Source of the DNA: CAWAMD01 sp963783045
Lineage (GTDB): Bacteria > Actinomycetota > Nitriliruptoria > Nitriliruptorales > Nitriliruptoraceae
NCBI GenBank assembly: GCA_963783045.1
Contig: CAWAMD010000005.1
Span: 310,001 to 374,000, forward strand
Direction: 5' to 3'
Length of the DNA: 64,000 bases
The notes below the pieces were generated by a model. The model worked only from the letters and a program-made list of their open reading frames with translations. It had not been told where the DNA came from and made no database searches. The position numbers were made by a program, and so were the translations under genes. Positions 49,464 through 58,164 of this stretch are shown here, piece by piece. The stretch's first letter is position 1. The number at the start of each line of letters is the position of its first letter.

Positions 49464-50651
49464 GTGCCGCGCCTGCGCTACCTGACCGCCGGGGAGTCGC
49501 ACGGCCCCGCGCTGATCGCCACCTGCGAGGGGCTGCCCGCCGGGCTGACCGTCGACCGGGCGGAGCTCGTCGAGCAGCTGCGCCGCCGTCGCCTCGGCTA
49601 CGGGCGCAGCCCGAGGATGAGCTTCGAGGAGGACCGCCTCGAGGTCCTCGGCGGGGTCCGGCACGGACGCACGCTCGGGTCGCCGGTGGGCGTCGTCATC
49701 CACAACACCGAGTGGCCGAAGTGGGTCGAGGCCATGTCGCCCGACGCGCCCGCGGACCTCGACGCCGTGCGCGACACCGGCCGCGGGCGGCGCCTGACCC
49801 GTCCCCGCCCCGGCCACGCCGACCTCGTCGGGGCGCTCAAGTACGGCTACGACGACGTGCGCGACGCCCTCGAGCGTGCCAGCGCCCGTGAGACGGCCGC
49901 CCGCGTCGTCGTCGGCACGCTCGCCCGGCGGCTGCTGGCGGAGGTGGGCGTGACGATCGTCAGCCACGTTGTCGACATCGGCGGCGAGCGGACGGCCGAC
50001 GACGCGCCCCGCCCCGGCCCCGACGACCTCGGGGCCGTCGACGACGACCCGGTCCGCTGCTTCGACGCCGACGCCTCGACGCGCATGCAGGCCCGCATCG
50101 ACCGCGCCTACGACGAGAACGACACCCTCGGCGGTGTCGTCGAGGTGGTCGCCTACGGCCTCCCCGCCGGCCTCGGTAGCCACGTGCACTGGGACCGCAA
50201 GCTCGACACGCGGCTCGCCGCAGCCTGCATGTCCGTGCAGGCGATGAAGGGGGTCGAGATCGGGGACGGGTTCGCGCTGGCGGACACTCCCGGGTCGCAG
50301 GCCCACGACGAGATCGCCTACCGCGACGGCACCTACACGCGGTACACCGACCGCGCCGGCGGACTCGAGGCCGGCATGACCACCGGCCAGCCGCTGCGTG
50401 TCCGGGTCGCCATGAAGCCGCTGTCGAGCCTGACCCGACCCCTGGCCACGGTGGACATCGACACGCACGAGCCCGCCGAGGCGATCACGCAGCGCTCCGA
50501 CACCTGCGCGGTGCCCCGCGCCGGCGTGGTGCTCGAGGCCGTCGTCGCCTACGAGCTGGCCGACGCGCTCCTCGAGAAGACCGGCGGCGACACGCTCGCC
50601 GAGGTGCAGCGCAACCTCGCGGCCTACCGCGACGAGGTGGCACGCCGCTGA
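49464..50651 (+). CDS. aroC: Chorismate synthase
   Basis: The product is 395 residues. It makes chorismate from EPSP using reduced FMN. Signatures are LRYLTAGESHGPALIATCEGLPAGL, RRLTRPRPGHADLVGALKYGYDDVRDALERASARETAARV, ENDTLGGVVEVVAYGLPAGLGSHVHWDRKLD, GGLEAGMTTGQPLRVRVAMKPLSSL and RSDTCAVPRAGVVLEAVVAYELADALLEK. GTG 49464 has GAGAGGAA at 49453-49460. It heads a tightly packed shikimate unit; the stop overlaps aroK by TGATG. Confidence 0.96.
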   Translation: MPRLRYLTAGESHGPALIATCEGLPAGLTVDRAELVEQLRRRRLGYGRSPRMSFEEDRLEVLGGVRHGRTLGSPVGVVIHNTEWPKWVEAMSPDAPADLDAVRDTGRGRRLTRPRPGHADLVGALKYGYDDVRDALERASARETAARVVVGTLARRLLAEVGVTIVSHVVDIGGERTADDAPRPGPDDLGAVDDDPVRCFDADASTRMQARIDRAYDENDTLGGVVEVVAYGLPAGLGSHVHWDRKLDTRLAAACMSVQAMKGVEIGDGFALADTPGSQAHDEIAYRDGTYTRYTDRAGGLEAGMTTGQPLRVRVAMKPLSSLTRPLATVDIDTHEPAEAITQRSDTCAVPRAGVVLEAVVAYELADALLEKTGGDTLAEVQRNLAAYRDEVARR

Positions 50652-51202
50652 TGAGCCGCAACGTCGCGCTGTACGGGATGATGGGCGCCGGCAAGTCGAC
50701 CGTCGCCCGGCTCCTGGCCGAACGCCTCGGACGCGGGGTCGTCGACACGGACGACGAGATCGAGCGCGCCATCGGCCTGCCGATCCCGCAGATCTTCGCC
50801 GAGCGGGGCGAGGCCTTCTTCCGCGCCGCCGAGCACCGGGTGGTCCGCGAGGTCGCCCGCGCCGACGACCTGGTCATCAGCCTCGGCGGCGGAGCCGTGC
50901 TCGCCGACGCGAACGTGGCCGACCTGCTGGTCAGCAGCGTGCTCGTGGAGCTGCGGGCCAGCGCAGACGTGCTCGTCGGCCGGCTCGCCGGCAGCGCTGG
51001 CGACCGGCCGCTGCTCGCCGGTGACCTCACCACCCGGGTCACCGACACCCTGGCGGCTCGCGCCCCCCGCTACGCGGCCGTGGCGGACCACACGGTCGAC
51101 GCCGACGCCGACGCCGACGAGGTCGTCGACACGATCATCGCGTGGCTGCTGACCACCGACGACGTGCTGACCCCCTCCGAGCACGAGCAGGTGATGCCGT
51201 GA
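50651..51202 (+). CDS. aroK: Shikimate kinase
   Basis: The product is 183 residues. The P-loop is VALYGMMGAGKSTVARLLAERLG, the shikimate-binding Asp pair follows in VVDTDDEIERAIG, then IPQIFAERGEAFFRAAEHRVV and ISLGGGAVLADANVADLL (GGG motif). RPLLAGD is the lid region. It phosphorylates shikimate with ATP. The C-terminus has an Asp-Ala repeat (DADADADEVVD). ATG 50651 overlaps aroC and the stop overlaps aroB by GTGA. Confidence 0.95.
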   Translation: MSRNVALYGMMGAGKSTVARLLAERLGRGVVDTDDEIERAIGLPIPQIFAERGEAFFRAAEHRVVREVARADDLVISLGGGAVLADANVADLLVSSVLVELRASADVLVGRLAGSAGDRPLLAGDLTTRVTDTLAARAPRYAAVADHTVDADADADEVVDTIIAWLLTTDDVLTPSEHEQVMP

Positions 51203-52320
51203 GCGCGCGCATCCGGGTCGATCTGCGCGAGCGCGGCTACGACGTCGTCGTCGGCCGAGGCCTGCTCGGGCACCTCGCCGACGCCGTGCCGCTGCCCGCC
51301 GGCGCCCGCCGTGCCGCGGTCGTGACCCAGCGCCCCGTCGCGGTGCACCACCTCGAACCCGTCGTCGCCAGCCTGCAGGGCGCCGGCCTGCAGGTGTCGG
51401 TGCACGAGGTGCCCGACGGCGAGGCCGCGAAGAGCCTGGACCAGCTCGGCGCGCTCTACCGCGCGATGGCGGCGCTGCCGCTCGCCCGCGGTGACGTGGT
51501 CGTGGCCCTCGGCGGTGGCGTGGTCGGCGACCTCGCCGGCTTCCTCGCGGCGACCTGGAACCGCGGCGTCGCGGTCCTGCAGGCCCCGACGACCCTCCTC
51601 GCGCAGGTCGACGCCGCCATCGGCGGCAAGACCGCCGTGAACCTTGCCGAGGGCAAGAACCTCGTCGGGGCGTTCCACCAGCCGCTCGGGGTCGTCGCCG
51701 ACGTCGACACGCTGGCGACCCTGCCGGCCCGCGAGCGCACCGCCGGCCTCGGCGAGGTCGTCAAGTACGGGCTCATCCGTGACCCCGGGATCCTCGACCT
51801 GCTCGCGGACGACCCCGACGCGGCCACCACGGGCGATCCTGACCTGCTGACCGAGCTGGTCCGCCGCTCGGCTGCCGTCAAGGCCGCGGTCGTGGCCGCC
51901 GACGAGCGCGAGACGGGGGAGCGGGCACACCTCAACCTCGGTCACACCTACGGCCACGCGGTCGAGGCCCTCACCGGCTACGGGCGCTACCTGCACGGCG
52001 AGGCGGTGGCCATCGGCACCGTGCTCGCGCTGCGTCTCGGCGTCGCCCTCGGACACACCCACCCCACCCTCGCGGCGCGGGGCGAGGCGCTGCTCGGCGC
52101 GCTCGGGCTGCCCACGGCCGGTCCGGTGCTCGACCGTGCCGAGGTCTGGCGGACCATGGGCCGGGACAAGAAGGTCCGTGACGGCGTCCGCTTCGTGCTC
52201 CTCGACGCGCTCGCCTCGCCGACCGTGATCACGCCGCCGACCGACGCCGTCGACGCCGCGATCGATACGGTCGAGCAGGACGACACCCCCTCCCCGCGTC
52301 CGGAGACGCCCCGTGGCTGA
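51199..52320 (+). CDS. aroB: 3-Dehydroquinate synthase
   Basis: The product is 373 residues. NAD- and metal-dependent cyclisation of DAHP to 3-dehydroquinate. Conserved parts: VVALGGGVVGDLAGFLAATWNRGV, APTTLLAQVDAAIGGKTAVNLAEGKNLVGAFHQP, GLGEVVKYGLI (metal ligand Glu) and HLNLGHTYGHAVEAL with HGEAVAIG (metal ligand His residues). GTG 51199 overlaps the aroK stop. It overlaps aroQ by 8 bp at its end. Confidence 0.96.
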   Translation: MSARIRVDLRERGYDVVVGRGLLGHLADAVPLPAGARRAAVVTQRPVAVHHLEPVVASLQGAGLQVSVHEVPDGEAAKSLDQLGALYRAMAALPLARGDVVVALGGGVVGDLAGFLAATWNRGVAVLQAPTTLLAQVDAAIGGKTAVNLAEGKNLVGAFHQPLGVVADVDTLATLPARERTAGLGEVVKYGLIRDPGILDLLADDPDAATTGDPDLLTELVRRSAAVKAAVVAADERETGERAHLNLGHTYGHAVEALTGYGRYLHGEAVAIGTVLALRLGVALGHTHPTLAARGEALLGALGLPTAGPVLDRAEVWRTMGRDKKVRDGVRFVLLDALASPTVITPPTDAVDAAIDTVEQDDTPSPRPETPRG

Positions 52321-52762
52321 CACGCGCCTGCTGCTCCTGCACGGCCCCAACCTCTCGCAGCTCGGGGTCCGCGATCCCGCCCACTACGGCTCGGCGACCC
52401 TGGACGACCTCGTGCGCCTCGCCCGTGAGGCCGCCGAGCAGCAGGGCGCCGTGCTCGACGCCGAGCAGCACGAGGACGAGGCAGCGCTCGTCGCACGGGT
52501 CCACGCGGCCCGGACCGATGACACCGACGCCCTCATCGTCAACGCCGGCGCCCTGACCCACTACAGCTACGCGCTCCGCGACGCGCTCGACATCCTGGCC
52601 CTGCCGAAGGTGGAGATCCACCTGAGCAACGTCCACGCACGGGAGCGCTTCCGCCACACCTCGGTGATCGCCGCCGCCTGCCACGGCTGCATCGCCGGGT
52701 TCGGTGCCGCCGGCTACCCGCTCGCCGTCCAGGCCGCGCTCGCCCTGGTCGACGCGCAGTGA
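52313..52762 (+). CDS. aroQ: Type II 3-dehydroquinate dehydratase
   Basis: The product is 149 residues, the size of type II enzymes. LLLHGPNLSQLGVRDPAHYGSATLDDLV contains the catalytic Tyr region. NAGALTHYSYALRDAL and VEIHLSNVHARERFRHTSVIAA (catalytic His, Arg) complete the site. It converts 3-dehydroquinate to 3-dehydroshikimate as a dodecamer. The N-terminal motif reads GPNLSQLGVRDP where most have GPNLNLLGxREP, a mild variant. It overlaps aroB by 8 bp and the peptidase gene by 4 bp. Confidence 0.94.
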   Translation: MADTRLLLLHGPNLSQLGVRDPAHYGSATLDDLVRLAREAAEQQGAVLDAEQHEDEAALVARVHAARTDDTDALIVNAGALTHYSYALRDALDILALPKVEIHLSNVHARERFRHTSVIAAACHGCIAGFGAAGYPLAVQAALALVDAQ

Positions 52763-53859
52763 TCGACCTGCCCCGCCCCGACCACCCCGCCCGACGCGCC
52801 CGGCTCGCCGAGCAGCTGCGCGACCTCGACGTCGACGCCCTGCTCGTCACCGGCCCGGCGAACGTCCGCTACCTCGCCGGCTTCACCGGCTCGAACGGGC
52901 AGCTGCTGCTCGTCACCGACGGGACGCCTCTGCTGCTCACCGACGGCCGCTACGAGGAGCAGGCCGCCCACGAGTGTCCCGACGTGCAGGTCGTCCTCGA
53001 CCGGGGCTGGACGAAGACGGCGGTCGCGCTCGCCGTGGACGCCGACGTGCGCCGGCTCGCCATCGAGGCCGACCACGTCAGCTACGCCGAGGGCGCCGCG
53101 CTCATGTGGGAGGCGGGCCAGGCCGGTGTGACACCCGAGGCCCTGCACGGCCAGGTCGAGGAGCTGCGCACGGTCAAGGACGAGCACGAGCTCGCGGCGC
53201 TGCGCCGGGCCTGCCAGCTCACCTCGGAGGCGTTCACCGCCCTGCTCGACGACATCGTCCCGGGGACCACCGAGCGCCACCTGGCGGTCCGACTCGAGCG
53301 GCTCATGGTCGACCTCGGCGCCGAGGCGCCCGCGTTCCCGACCATCGTCGCCAGCGGCCCGAACAGCGCCATCCCGCACCACCAGCCGACCGACCGGCCG
53401 CTGCAGACGGGCGACCTCGTGAAGCTCGACTTCGGCGCGCGGGTCGCCGGCTACCACGCCGACATGACCCGCACCGTCGCGGTCGGTGAGCCCGCCGACG
53501 AGCTGCGACGCATCCACGACATCGTCCGGGCGGCGCAGGCCGCCGGGGTGGCCGCGGCGCGGGCCGGGGTCCCGGCCGGCGCGGTCGACGACGCCTGCCG
53601 GGGCCACATCGCCGCCGCGGGCTACGCCGACCGCTTCGTGCACGGCACCGGCCACGGCGTGGGCCTCGACATCCACGAGGCGCCGGCGGTGGCCCACGGC
53701 GTGCGTGCTACGCTGCCCGCCCGCACGACGCTCACCGTCGAGCCGGGCATCTATCTCCCCGGCGTCGGCGGCGTCCGTATCGAGGACTCCGTCGTGGTAC
53801 GCCCCGAGGGGCCGCCCGACGTCCTCACCACATCGCCCCACGAGCTCCTGGTCCTGTGA
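52759..53859 (+). CDS. pepQ: M24 family Xaa-Pro peptidase
   Basis: The product is 366 residues. An N-terminal creatinase-like domain (LLVTGPANVRYLAGFTGSNGQLLLV) precedes the pita-bread domain. Metal ligands are in LVKLDFGARVAGYHADMTRTVAVG (two Asp), FVHGTGHGVGLDIHEAPAV (His), LTVEPGIYLPGVGGVRIEDSVVV (two Glu). It is predicted to cleave peptides next to proline in the cytoplasm. Location just before efp is the usual actinobacterial arrangement. GTG 52759 overlaps aroQ by GTGA. Dipeptidase (PepQ) and aminopeptidase (PepP) roles cannot be separated by sequence alone. Confidence 0.9.
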   Translation: MIDLPRPDHPARRARLAEQLRDLDVDALLVTGPANVRYLAGFTGSNGQLLLVTDGTPLLLTDGRYEEQAAHECPDVQVVLDRGWTKTAVALAVDADVRRLAIEADHVSYAEGAALMWEAGQAGVTPEALHGQVEELRTVKDEHELAALRRACQLTSEAFTALLDDIVPGTTERHLAVRLERLMVDLGAEAPAFPTIVASGPNSAIPHHQPTDRPLQTGDLVKLDFGARVAGYHADMTRTVAVGEPADELRRIHDIVRAAQAAGVAAARAGVPAGAVDDACRGHIAAAGYADRFVHGTGHGVGLDIHEAPAVAHGVRATLPARTTLTVEPGIYLPGVGGVRIEDSVVVRPEGPPDVLTTSPHELLVL

Positions 53860-53914
53860 GCCGCGCCGCCCACCGGTGCGCTGCGGCGACTCCGCGACGA
53901 CCCCGAGGTCATCC

Positions 53915-54472
53915 ATGGTCTCCACGAACAACCTCAAGAACGGCATGACCCTCAACCTCGACGACAAGCTGTGGCAGGTCGTCGAGTTCCAGCACGTCAA
54001 GCCGGGCAAGGGCCCCGCCTTCGTCCGCACGAAGCTGAAGCAGGTCGAGGGCGGCAAGGTGGTCGACCGCACCTTCCGCGCCGGCGAGGACGTTGAGCAG
54101 GCGATCCTGCAGAAGAAGTCGCTGCAGTTCCTCTACCGCGAGGGCCCCGACTTCGTCTTCATGAACTCGGAGACCTTCGAGCAGCGGTTCGTCACCCCGG
54201 ACGCGATCGGCGACAACGCCAACTGGATCATCGAGGGCGACACCATCGACATCCTCGAGTACGACGGCCGGATCGTCGGCGTCGAGCTGCCCGCCTCCGT
54301 GGAGCTCGAGATCTCCCACACCGAGCCCGGCCTGGCTGGCAACACCGCCCAGAACGCCACGAAGCCCGCGACGCTCGAGACCGGCGTCGAGGTGCAGGTG
54401 CCGCTGTTCCTCGACGTCGGCGAGAAGATCAAGGTCGACACGCGCACCGGCGCGTACATCTCGCGCGCGTGA
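53915..54472 (+). CDS. efp: Translation elongation factor P
   Basis: The product is 185 residues. EF-P binds stalled ribosomes at polyproline stretches. Domain I has STNNLKNGMTLNLDDKLWQVVEFQHVKPGKGPAFVRTKLKQVEGGKVVDRTF, with Lys in the PGKGPA loop at the position that contacts the peptidyl transferase centre. Domains II/III include FVTPDAIGDNANWIIEGD and VPLFLDVGEKIKVDTRTGAYISRA, ending in the family signature. ATG 53915 is used. No modification enzyme is seen in the window. Its stop touches the nusB start. Confidence 0.96.
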   Translation: MVSTNNLKNGMTLNLDDKLWQVVEFQHVKPGKGPAFVRTKLKQVEGGKVVDRTFRAGEDVEQAILQKKSLQFLYREGPDFVFMNSETFEQRFVTPDAIGDNANWIIEGDTIDILEYDGRIVGVELPASVELEISHTEPGLAGNTAQNATKPATLETGVEVQVPLFLDVGEKIKVDTRTGAYISRA

Positions 54473-55080
54473 TGTCGGAGTCGGAGTCCGGGCATCCCGC
54501 GACGCCGGCCAGCAGGCGCACCGAGCGTCGGCGCGACACCCGCAGCCCGCACCGCTCCCGCGAGCGCGCGCTGAAGATCCTGTTCGACGCCGACGTCCGC
54601 GGCCAGCAGCCGCTTCAGGCCCTCGAGCGGGTCGTCGCCGACCCGGCGGCCCTCGCCATCCTCGACGACCTGGACGCCGACGACCTCGTGGCCGACGAGC
54701 CGCGCAGCGAACCACCGGCGTCCGGGGACCGCGAGGCGCCCGCCGCCACCGCCGCCCCGGCGCTGGACGGGTTCGCGCGGCGGCTCGTCGAGGGCGTGCA
54801 CGACCACCGTGAGTCCCTCGACGCCACGATCGAGGCGCACGCGCGCCGATGGACCGTGGCGCGCATGCCGGTCGTGGACCGCAACGTGCTGCGGCTGGCC
54901 GCCTACGAGCTGCTGCACGAGGACACCTCCCCGGCGATCGTGATCGACGAAGCGGTCGAGCTCGCCAAGGCGCTCTCCACCGAGAAGTCGGCACGGTTCG
55001 TCAACGGCGTGCTCGAGGCCATCCGGCGCGACGCCGGCCACGATCCGCTCGAGACCTCGGAGGAGCCGGCGGACCGCTGA
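54472..55080 (+). CDS. nusB: Transcription antitermination factor NusB
   Basis: The product is 202 residues. The NusB helical fold starts at SRERALKILFDADVRGQQPLQALERVV and resumes with LVEGVHDHRESLDATIEAHARRWTVARMPVVDRNVLRLAAYELLH and VIDEAVELAKALSTEKSARFVNGVLEAIRRD. Between them is an insertion of about 40 acidic/Pro-Ala residues, and the N-terminus has a basic 25-residue extension. NusB with NusE binds boxA during rRNA transcription. ATG 54472 follows GTG 54469 directly, so either may serve. The efp-nusB-pyr order is the conserved one. Confidence 0.92.
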   Translation: MSESESGHPATPASRRTERRRDTRSPHRSRERALKILFDADVRGQQPLQALERVVADPAALAILDDLDADDLVADEPRSEPPASGDREAPAATAAPALDGFARRLVEGVHDHRESLDATIEAHARRWTVARMPVVDRNVLRLAAYELLHEDTSPAIVIDEAVELAKALSTEKSARFVNGVLEAIRRDAGHDPLETSEEPADR

Positions 55081-55147
55081 CCAGCGGCGCGGCCGCATCC
55101 GGTGCGGCACCCGATGCCGCCCATTCGGGTCCGGGCGCCGGCGTGGG

Positions 55148-55153
55148 TATGCT
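55148..55153 (+). promoter_or_regulatory. Possible -10 box of the pyr operon
   Basis: TATGCT, preceded by G-rich sequence, lies 54 nt upstream of the PyrR-binding hairpin. No clear -35 is seen. Transcription from here would include the whole regulatory leader. Confidence 0.45.
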
Positions 55154-55207
55154 CCCCGGTGGACAACTTCAGACCCTGCTGCACGGACCGTCGCGTCCCA
55201 GCAGGTT

Positions 55208-55244
55208 CTCCTTTAAGGACCGGTCCTGTGAGGCCGGGAAGGAG
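55208..55244 (+). promoter_or_regulatory. PyrR-binding RNA hairpin that pairs with a Shine-Dalgarno
   Basis: Upper stem GGTC 55222-55225 with GGCC 55232-55235 encloses hexaloop CTGTGA, matching the PyrR recognition loop (GGUCCNGNGAGGCC-type). Lower stem CTCCTT 55208-55213 pairs exactly with AAGGAG 55239-55244, the Shine-Dalgarno of the leader ORF at 55250. No attenuator terminator is visible. This fits the mycobacterial type of control, in which UMP-bound PyrR blocks translation of the first cistron. Confidence 0.85.
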
Positions 55245-55249
55245 CGCTC

Positions 55250-55339
55250 ATGCTGCCGAACCGGCAGGCTGTCCCACGCCTGCATCCCGCCCCCACCGCC
55301 GCCCTCGCCGCGGCGTCTCGACCGGGGCTCGCGTCGTGA
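55250..55339 (+). CDS. 29-codon leader ORF overlapping pyrR
   Basis: ATG 55250 sits 5 nt after AAGGAG (55239-55244) and reads 29 codons (MLPNRQAVPRLHPAPTAALA at the start), ending at TGA 55337-55339, which overlaps the pyrR GTG by GTGA. pyrR itself has no Shine-Dalgarno of its own just upstream, so ribosomes finishing the leader could start pyrR. Because the PyrR hairpin covers the leader's Shine-Dalgarno, repression would pass to pyrR and downstream genes through coupling. The peptide has no recognisable domain, and it is the coupling that looks meaningful. Confidence 0.6.
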   Translation: MLPNRQAVPRLHPAPTAALAAASRPGLAS

Positions 55340-55887
55340 GGCGCGTGCTGTCCGCCGAGGACATCGCCCGGGCCCTTCGCCGTCTCGCCCACGAGATCCT
55401 CGAATCGAACCACGGCGCCGAGGGACTGGTGCTCATGGGGATCCGCACGCGGGGCGTTCCGCTCGCCGGCCGGTTGACGGCGCTCATCGAGGAGATCGAG
55501 GGCGTCGAGGTCCCCCACGGGGCGCTCGACGTGACCCTCTACCGCGACGACCTGTCCCGGCGGGGGCCACTCCCGCTCGGGGAGACGACCTTCCCCTGCG
55601 ACATCGACGGCCGCACGGTCGTCCTGGTCGACGACGTGCTCTTCACCGGCCGGACGGTCCGGGCCGCACTCGATGCGGTCCTCGAGGTCGGCCGGCCCGC
55701 CGCGATCCGGCTCGTGAGCCTGATCGACCGCGGCCATCGCGAGCTGCCGATCCGGGCCGACCACGTCGGCAAGAACCTGCCCACCGCACTCATCGAGCAC
55801 ATCCGGGTGCTGCTCGCCGAGATCGACGGCGAGGACGCGGTCGTGTACGTCTCCGACGACGACGCCGCGACGGAGGTGCAGGCATGA
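55336..55887 (+). CDS. pyrR: Bifunctional pyr regulator / uracil phosphoribosyltransferase PyrR
   Basis: The product is 183 residues, the usual size. VLSAEDIARALRRLAHEILESNHGAEGLVLMGIRTRGVPLAGRL is the family N-terminus, DVTLYRDDLSRRG is conserved, VVLVDDVLFTGRTVRAALDAVLEVGRP is the PRPP loop, and LVSLIDRGHRELPIRADHVGKNLPTA is the PyrR tail. It binds pyr leader RNA when loaded with uridine nucleotides. GTG 55336 was chosen because it overlaps the leader ORF stop and abuts conserved sequence; GTG 55345 is possible. Its stop overlaps pyrB by ATGA. Confidence 0.95.
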   Translation: MRRVLSAEDIARALRRLAHEILESNHGAEGLVLMGIRTRGVPLAGRLTALIEEIEGVEVPHGALDVTLYRDDLSRRGPLPLGETTFPCDIDGRTVVLVDDVLFTGRTVRAALDAVLEVGRPAAIRLVSLIDRGHRELPIRADHVGKNLPTALIEHIRVLLAEIDGEDAVVYVSDDDAATEVQA

Positions 55888-56852
55888 GCGGCACGGCACC
55901 GATGCACGACCTGATCGACGTGGCCGACCTCGACGCCGGCCAAATCGCCCTCGTCCTCGACACGGCCGGCCAGCTGCGCGAGATCGCCCAGCGGCCGATC
56001 AAGAAGGTGCCGACGCTCCGTGGCCGGACCGTGTGCAACCTCTTCCTCGAGGACTCCACCCGGACGCGCATCAGCTTCGACGTGGCCGCCAAGCGCCTGT
56101 CGGCCGACGTGATCAACTTCTCCGCGAAGGGCTCGAGCGTCAGCAAGGGCGAGTCCTTCAAGGACACCGCGCTGACGCTGAAGGCCATGGGCATCGACGC
56201 GGTCGTGGTCCGCTCGCACTCGTCGGGCGCCCCGCTGCAGCTCACCCGCTACCTCGACGTGCCGGTCGTCAACGCCGGCGACGGCTGGCACCAGCACCCC
56301 ACCCAGGCGCTGCTCGACCTCTTCACGATCCGCGACCACTTCGGACACATCGACGGTCTGCACGTCGTCATCGTCGGCGACATCCTCCACTCGCGGGTCG
56401 CCCGCTCGGAGGTGCAGGCGCTGACCACCATGGGCGCGCGTGTCACGCTCGTGGCGCCGCCGACGCTGCTCCCGCCGGCGCCGCACACCTGGGGCGCGGA
56501 GGCGACCACGGACGTGGACGCCGTCATCGGCGACGCCGACGTGGTCTACGTCCTTCGTGTCCAGCGCGAGCGGATGCACCGGGCCTTCTTCCCCTCGAGC
56601 CGGGAGTACGCCCGCTTCTGGGGGATCGACCGGGCACGGCTCGCCGCCTGCAAGGACACGGCGATCGTCATGCATCCCGGGCCGATGAACCGCGGCGTCG
56701 AGATCGCCCCCGACGTGGCGGACGACCCCCGGGCGGCCATCACCGAGCAGGTCGCGAACGGCATCGCGGTGCGCATGGCCGTGCTCTACCTGCTGCTCGG
56801 TGGCGACGCGGCACGCCGCCACGCCGCCACCATCGACGGGGAAGGAGCCTGA
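55884..56852 (+). CDS. pyrB: Aspartate carbamoyltransferase catalytic subunit
   Basis: The product is 322 residues. The carbamoyl phosphate site is NLFLEDSTRTRISFDVAAKRLSADV; other signatures are SSVSKGESFKDTALTLKAMG, RSHSSGAPLQL, NAGDGWHQHPTQALLDLFTIR and MHPGPMNRGVEIAPDVAD. It forms carbamoyl aspartate from carbamoyl phosphate and aspartate. No pyrI regulatory subunit is encoded here, as usual in this phylum. It overlaps pyrR by ATGA; pyrC begins 1 bp after the stop with its own Shine-Dalgarno. Confidence 0.96.
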   Translation: MSGTAPMHDLIDVADLDAGQIALVLDTAGQLREIAQRPIKKVPTLRGRTVCNLFLEDSTRTRISFDVAAKRLSADVINFSAKGSSVSKGESFKDTALTLKAMGIDAVVVRSHSSGAPLQLTRYLDVPVVNAGDGWHQHPTQALLDLFTIRDHFGHIDGLHVVIVGDILHSRVARSEVQALTTMGARVTLVAPPTLLPPAPHTWGAEATTDVDAVIGDADVVYVLRVQRERMHRAFFPSSREYARFWGIDRARLAACKDTAIVMHPGPMNRGVEIAPDVADDPRAAITEQVANGIAVRMAVLYLLLGGDAARRHAATIDGEGA

Positions 56853-56853
56853 C

Positions 56854-58164
56854 GTGACCGATCTGCTGCTCCGGCACGGCCGGGTGCTCGACCCGGCCAG
56901 CGGCCACGACGGCATCGCCGACGTGCGGATCGTCGACGGTGACATCGCCGAGGTCGGTGCCGACCTCAACGTCGACGGCGCCACGACGCTCGACTGCGAC
57001 GGCTGCTGGGTCACACCGGGGTTCGTCGACCTGCACACCCATCTGCGGGAGCCCGGCTTCGAGGACGCCGAGGACATCGCGTCCGGCAGCGCCGCCGCCG
57101 CAGCCGGCGGCTACACGGCCGTCGCGGCGATGGCGAACACCGACCCGGTGTGCGACTCCGCCGCGGTCGCCGAGATGGTCTGGCGTCGGGGGGTCGAGGT
57201 CGGGCTCGTCGACGTGTTCCCCGTCGGCTCGATCACCCGGGGGCTCGGCGGCGAGCAGCTGACCGAGTTCGGCGAGCTGCACGGCAGCGCCGCACGGGTC
57301 GACATGTTCTCCGACGACGGGAAGCCGGTGGGGGACGCGCTGGTGATGCGTCGTGCCCTGCAGTACGCCGCCGCGTTCGACGCGGTCATCTGCAACCACA
57401 GCGAGGACCCGGAGCTCACGGCCGACGCGCAGATGAACGAGGGCGCCATGTCGTCCATCCTCGGGCTGCCGGGCTGGCCGCACGAGGCCGAGGAGATCAT
57501 GATCGCCCGCGACCTCATCCTCGCGGGCGGGCTCGGCGCGCGGCTCCACGTGCCCCACGTGACGACCCGCGGCGCGGTCGAGCTCATCCGTGCGGCCAAG
57601 GCCCGCGGGGTGCGTGTCACCGCCGAGGTCACCCCGCACCACCTGAGCCTCGACGACACGCTCATCCGCAGCTTCGACCCGGTCTTCAAGGTCAACCCAC
57701 CGTTGCGGACCGACGAGGACGTGACGGCGCTGCGTGCCGCGCTGGCCGACGGCACGATCGACGCGGTCGCGACCGACCACGCCCCGCACGCGCCGGAGCT
57801 CAAGGACCAGGAGTGGGAGCACGCGCCGTGCGGCATGCTCGGCCTCGAGACCGCGTTCGCCGTCGTGCTCACCGACCTCGTCGACGAGGAGCAGGGTGGC
57901 ATCGACCCGCTGACCGCCCTGGCACGGTTCACGACCGGCCCGGCCTCCGTCCGCGACCTCGGGGAGCACGGGCAGGGCATCCGTGCCGGGCTCCCGGCCA
58001 ACCTCGCCGTCATCGATCCCCAGGCCCGCTGGACCGTCGACGGTCACGCGCTGCAGTCCCGGGCCCGCAACACGCCCTTCGACGGCCGCAAGCTCACCGG
58101 GCGGGTGGTGCACACCCTCCTGCGCGGCCGCTTCACCCTCCACGACGGGAAGATCCAGGCATGA
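56854..58164 (+). CDS. pyrC: Dihydroorotase (class I)
   Basis: The product is 436 residues. Metal site: GFVDLHTHLREPGFEDAEDI (HxH), carboxylated Lys/Asp region near VDMFSDDGKPV, CNHSEDPELT (His), LHVPHVTT (His) and AVATDHAPHA (Asp). MNEGAMSSILGLPGWPHEAEEIMIARDL is typical of the class I type. It closes carbamoyl aspartate to dihydroorotate. GTG 56854 has GAAGGAG at 56841-56847. The stop overlaps carA by ATGA. Confidence 0.96.
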   Translation: MTDLLLRHGRVLDPASGHDGIADVRIVDGDIAEVGADLNVDGATTLDCDGCWVTPGFVDLHTHLREPGFEDAEDIASGSAAAAAGGYTAVAAMANTDPVCDSAAVAEMVWRRGVEVGLVDVFPVGSITRGLGGEQLTEFGELHGSAARVDMFSDDGKPVGDALVMRRALQYAAAFDAVICNHSEDPELTADAQMNEGAMSSILGLPGWPHEAEEIMIARDLILAGGLGARLHVPHVTTRGAVELIRAAKARGVRVTAEVTPHHLSLDDTLIRSFDPVFKVNPPLRTDEDVTALRAALADGTIDAVATDHAPHAPELKDQEWEHAPCGMLGLETAFAVVLTDLVDEEQGGIDPLTALARFTTGPASVRDLGEHGQGIRAGLPANLAVIDPQARWTVDGHALQSRARNTPFDGRKLTGRVVHTLLRGRFTLHDGKIQA

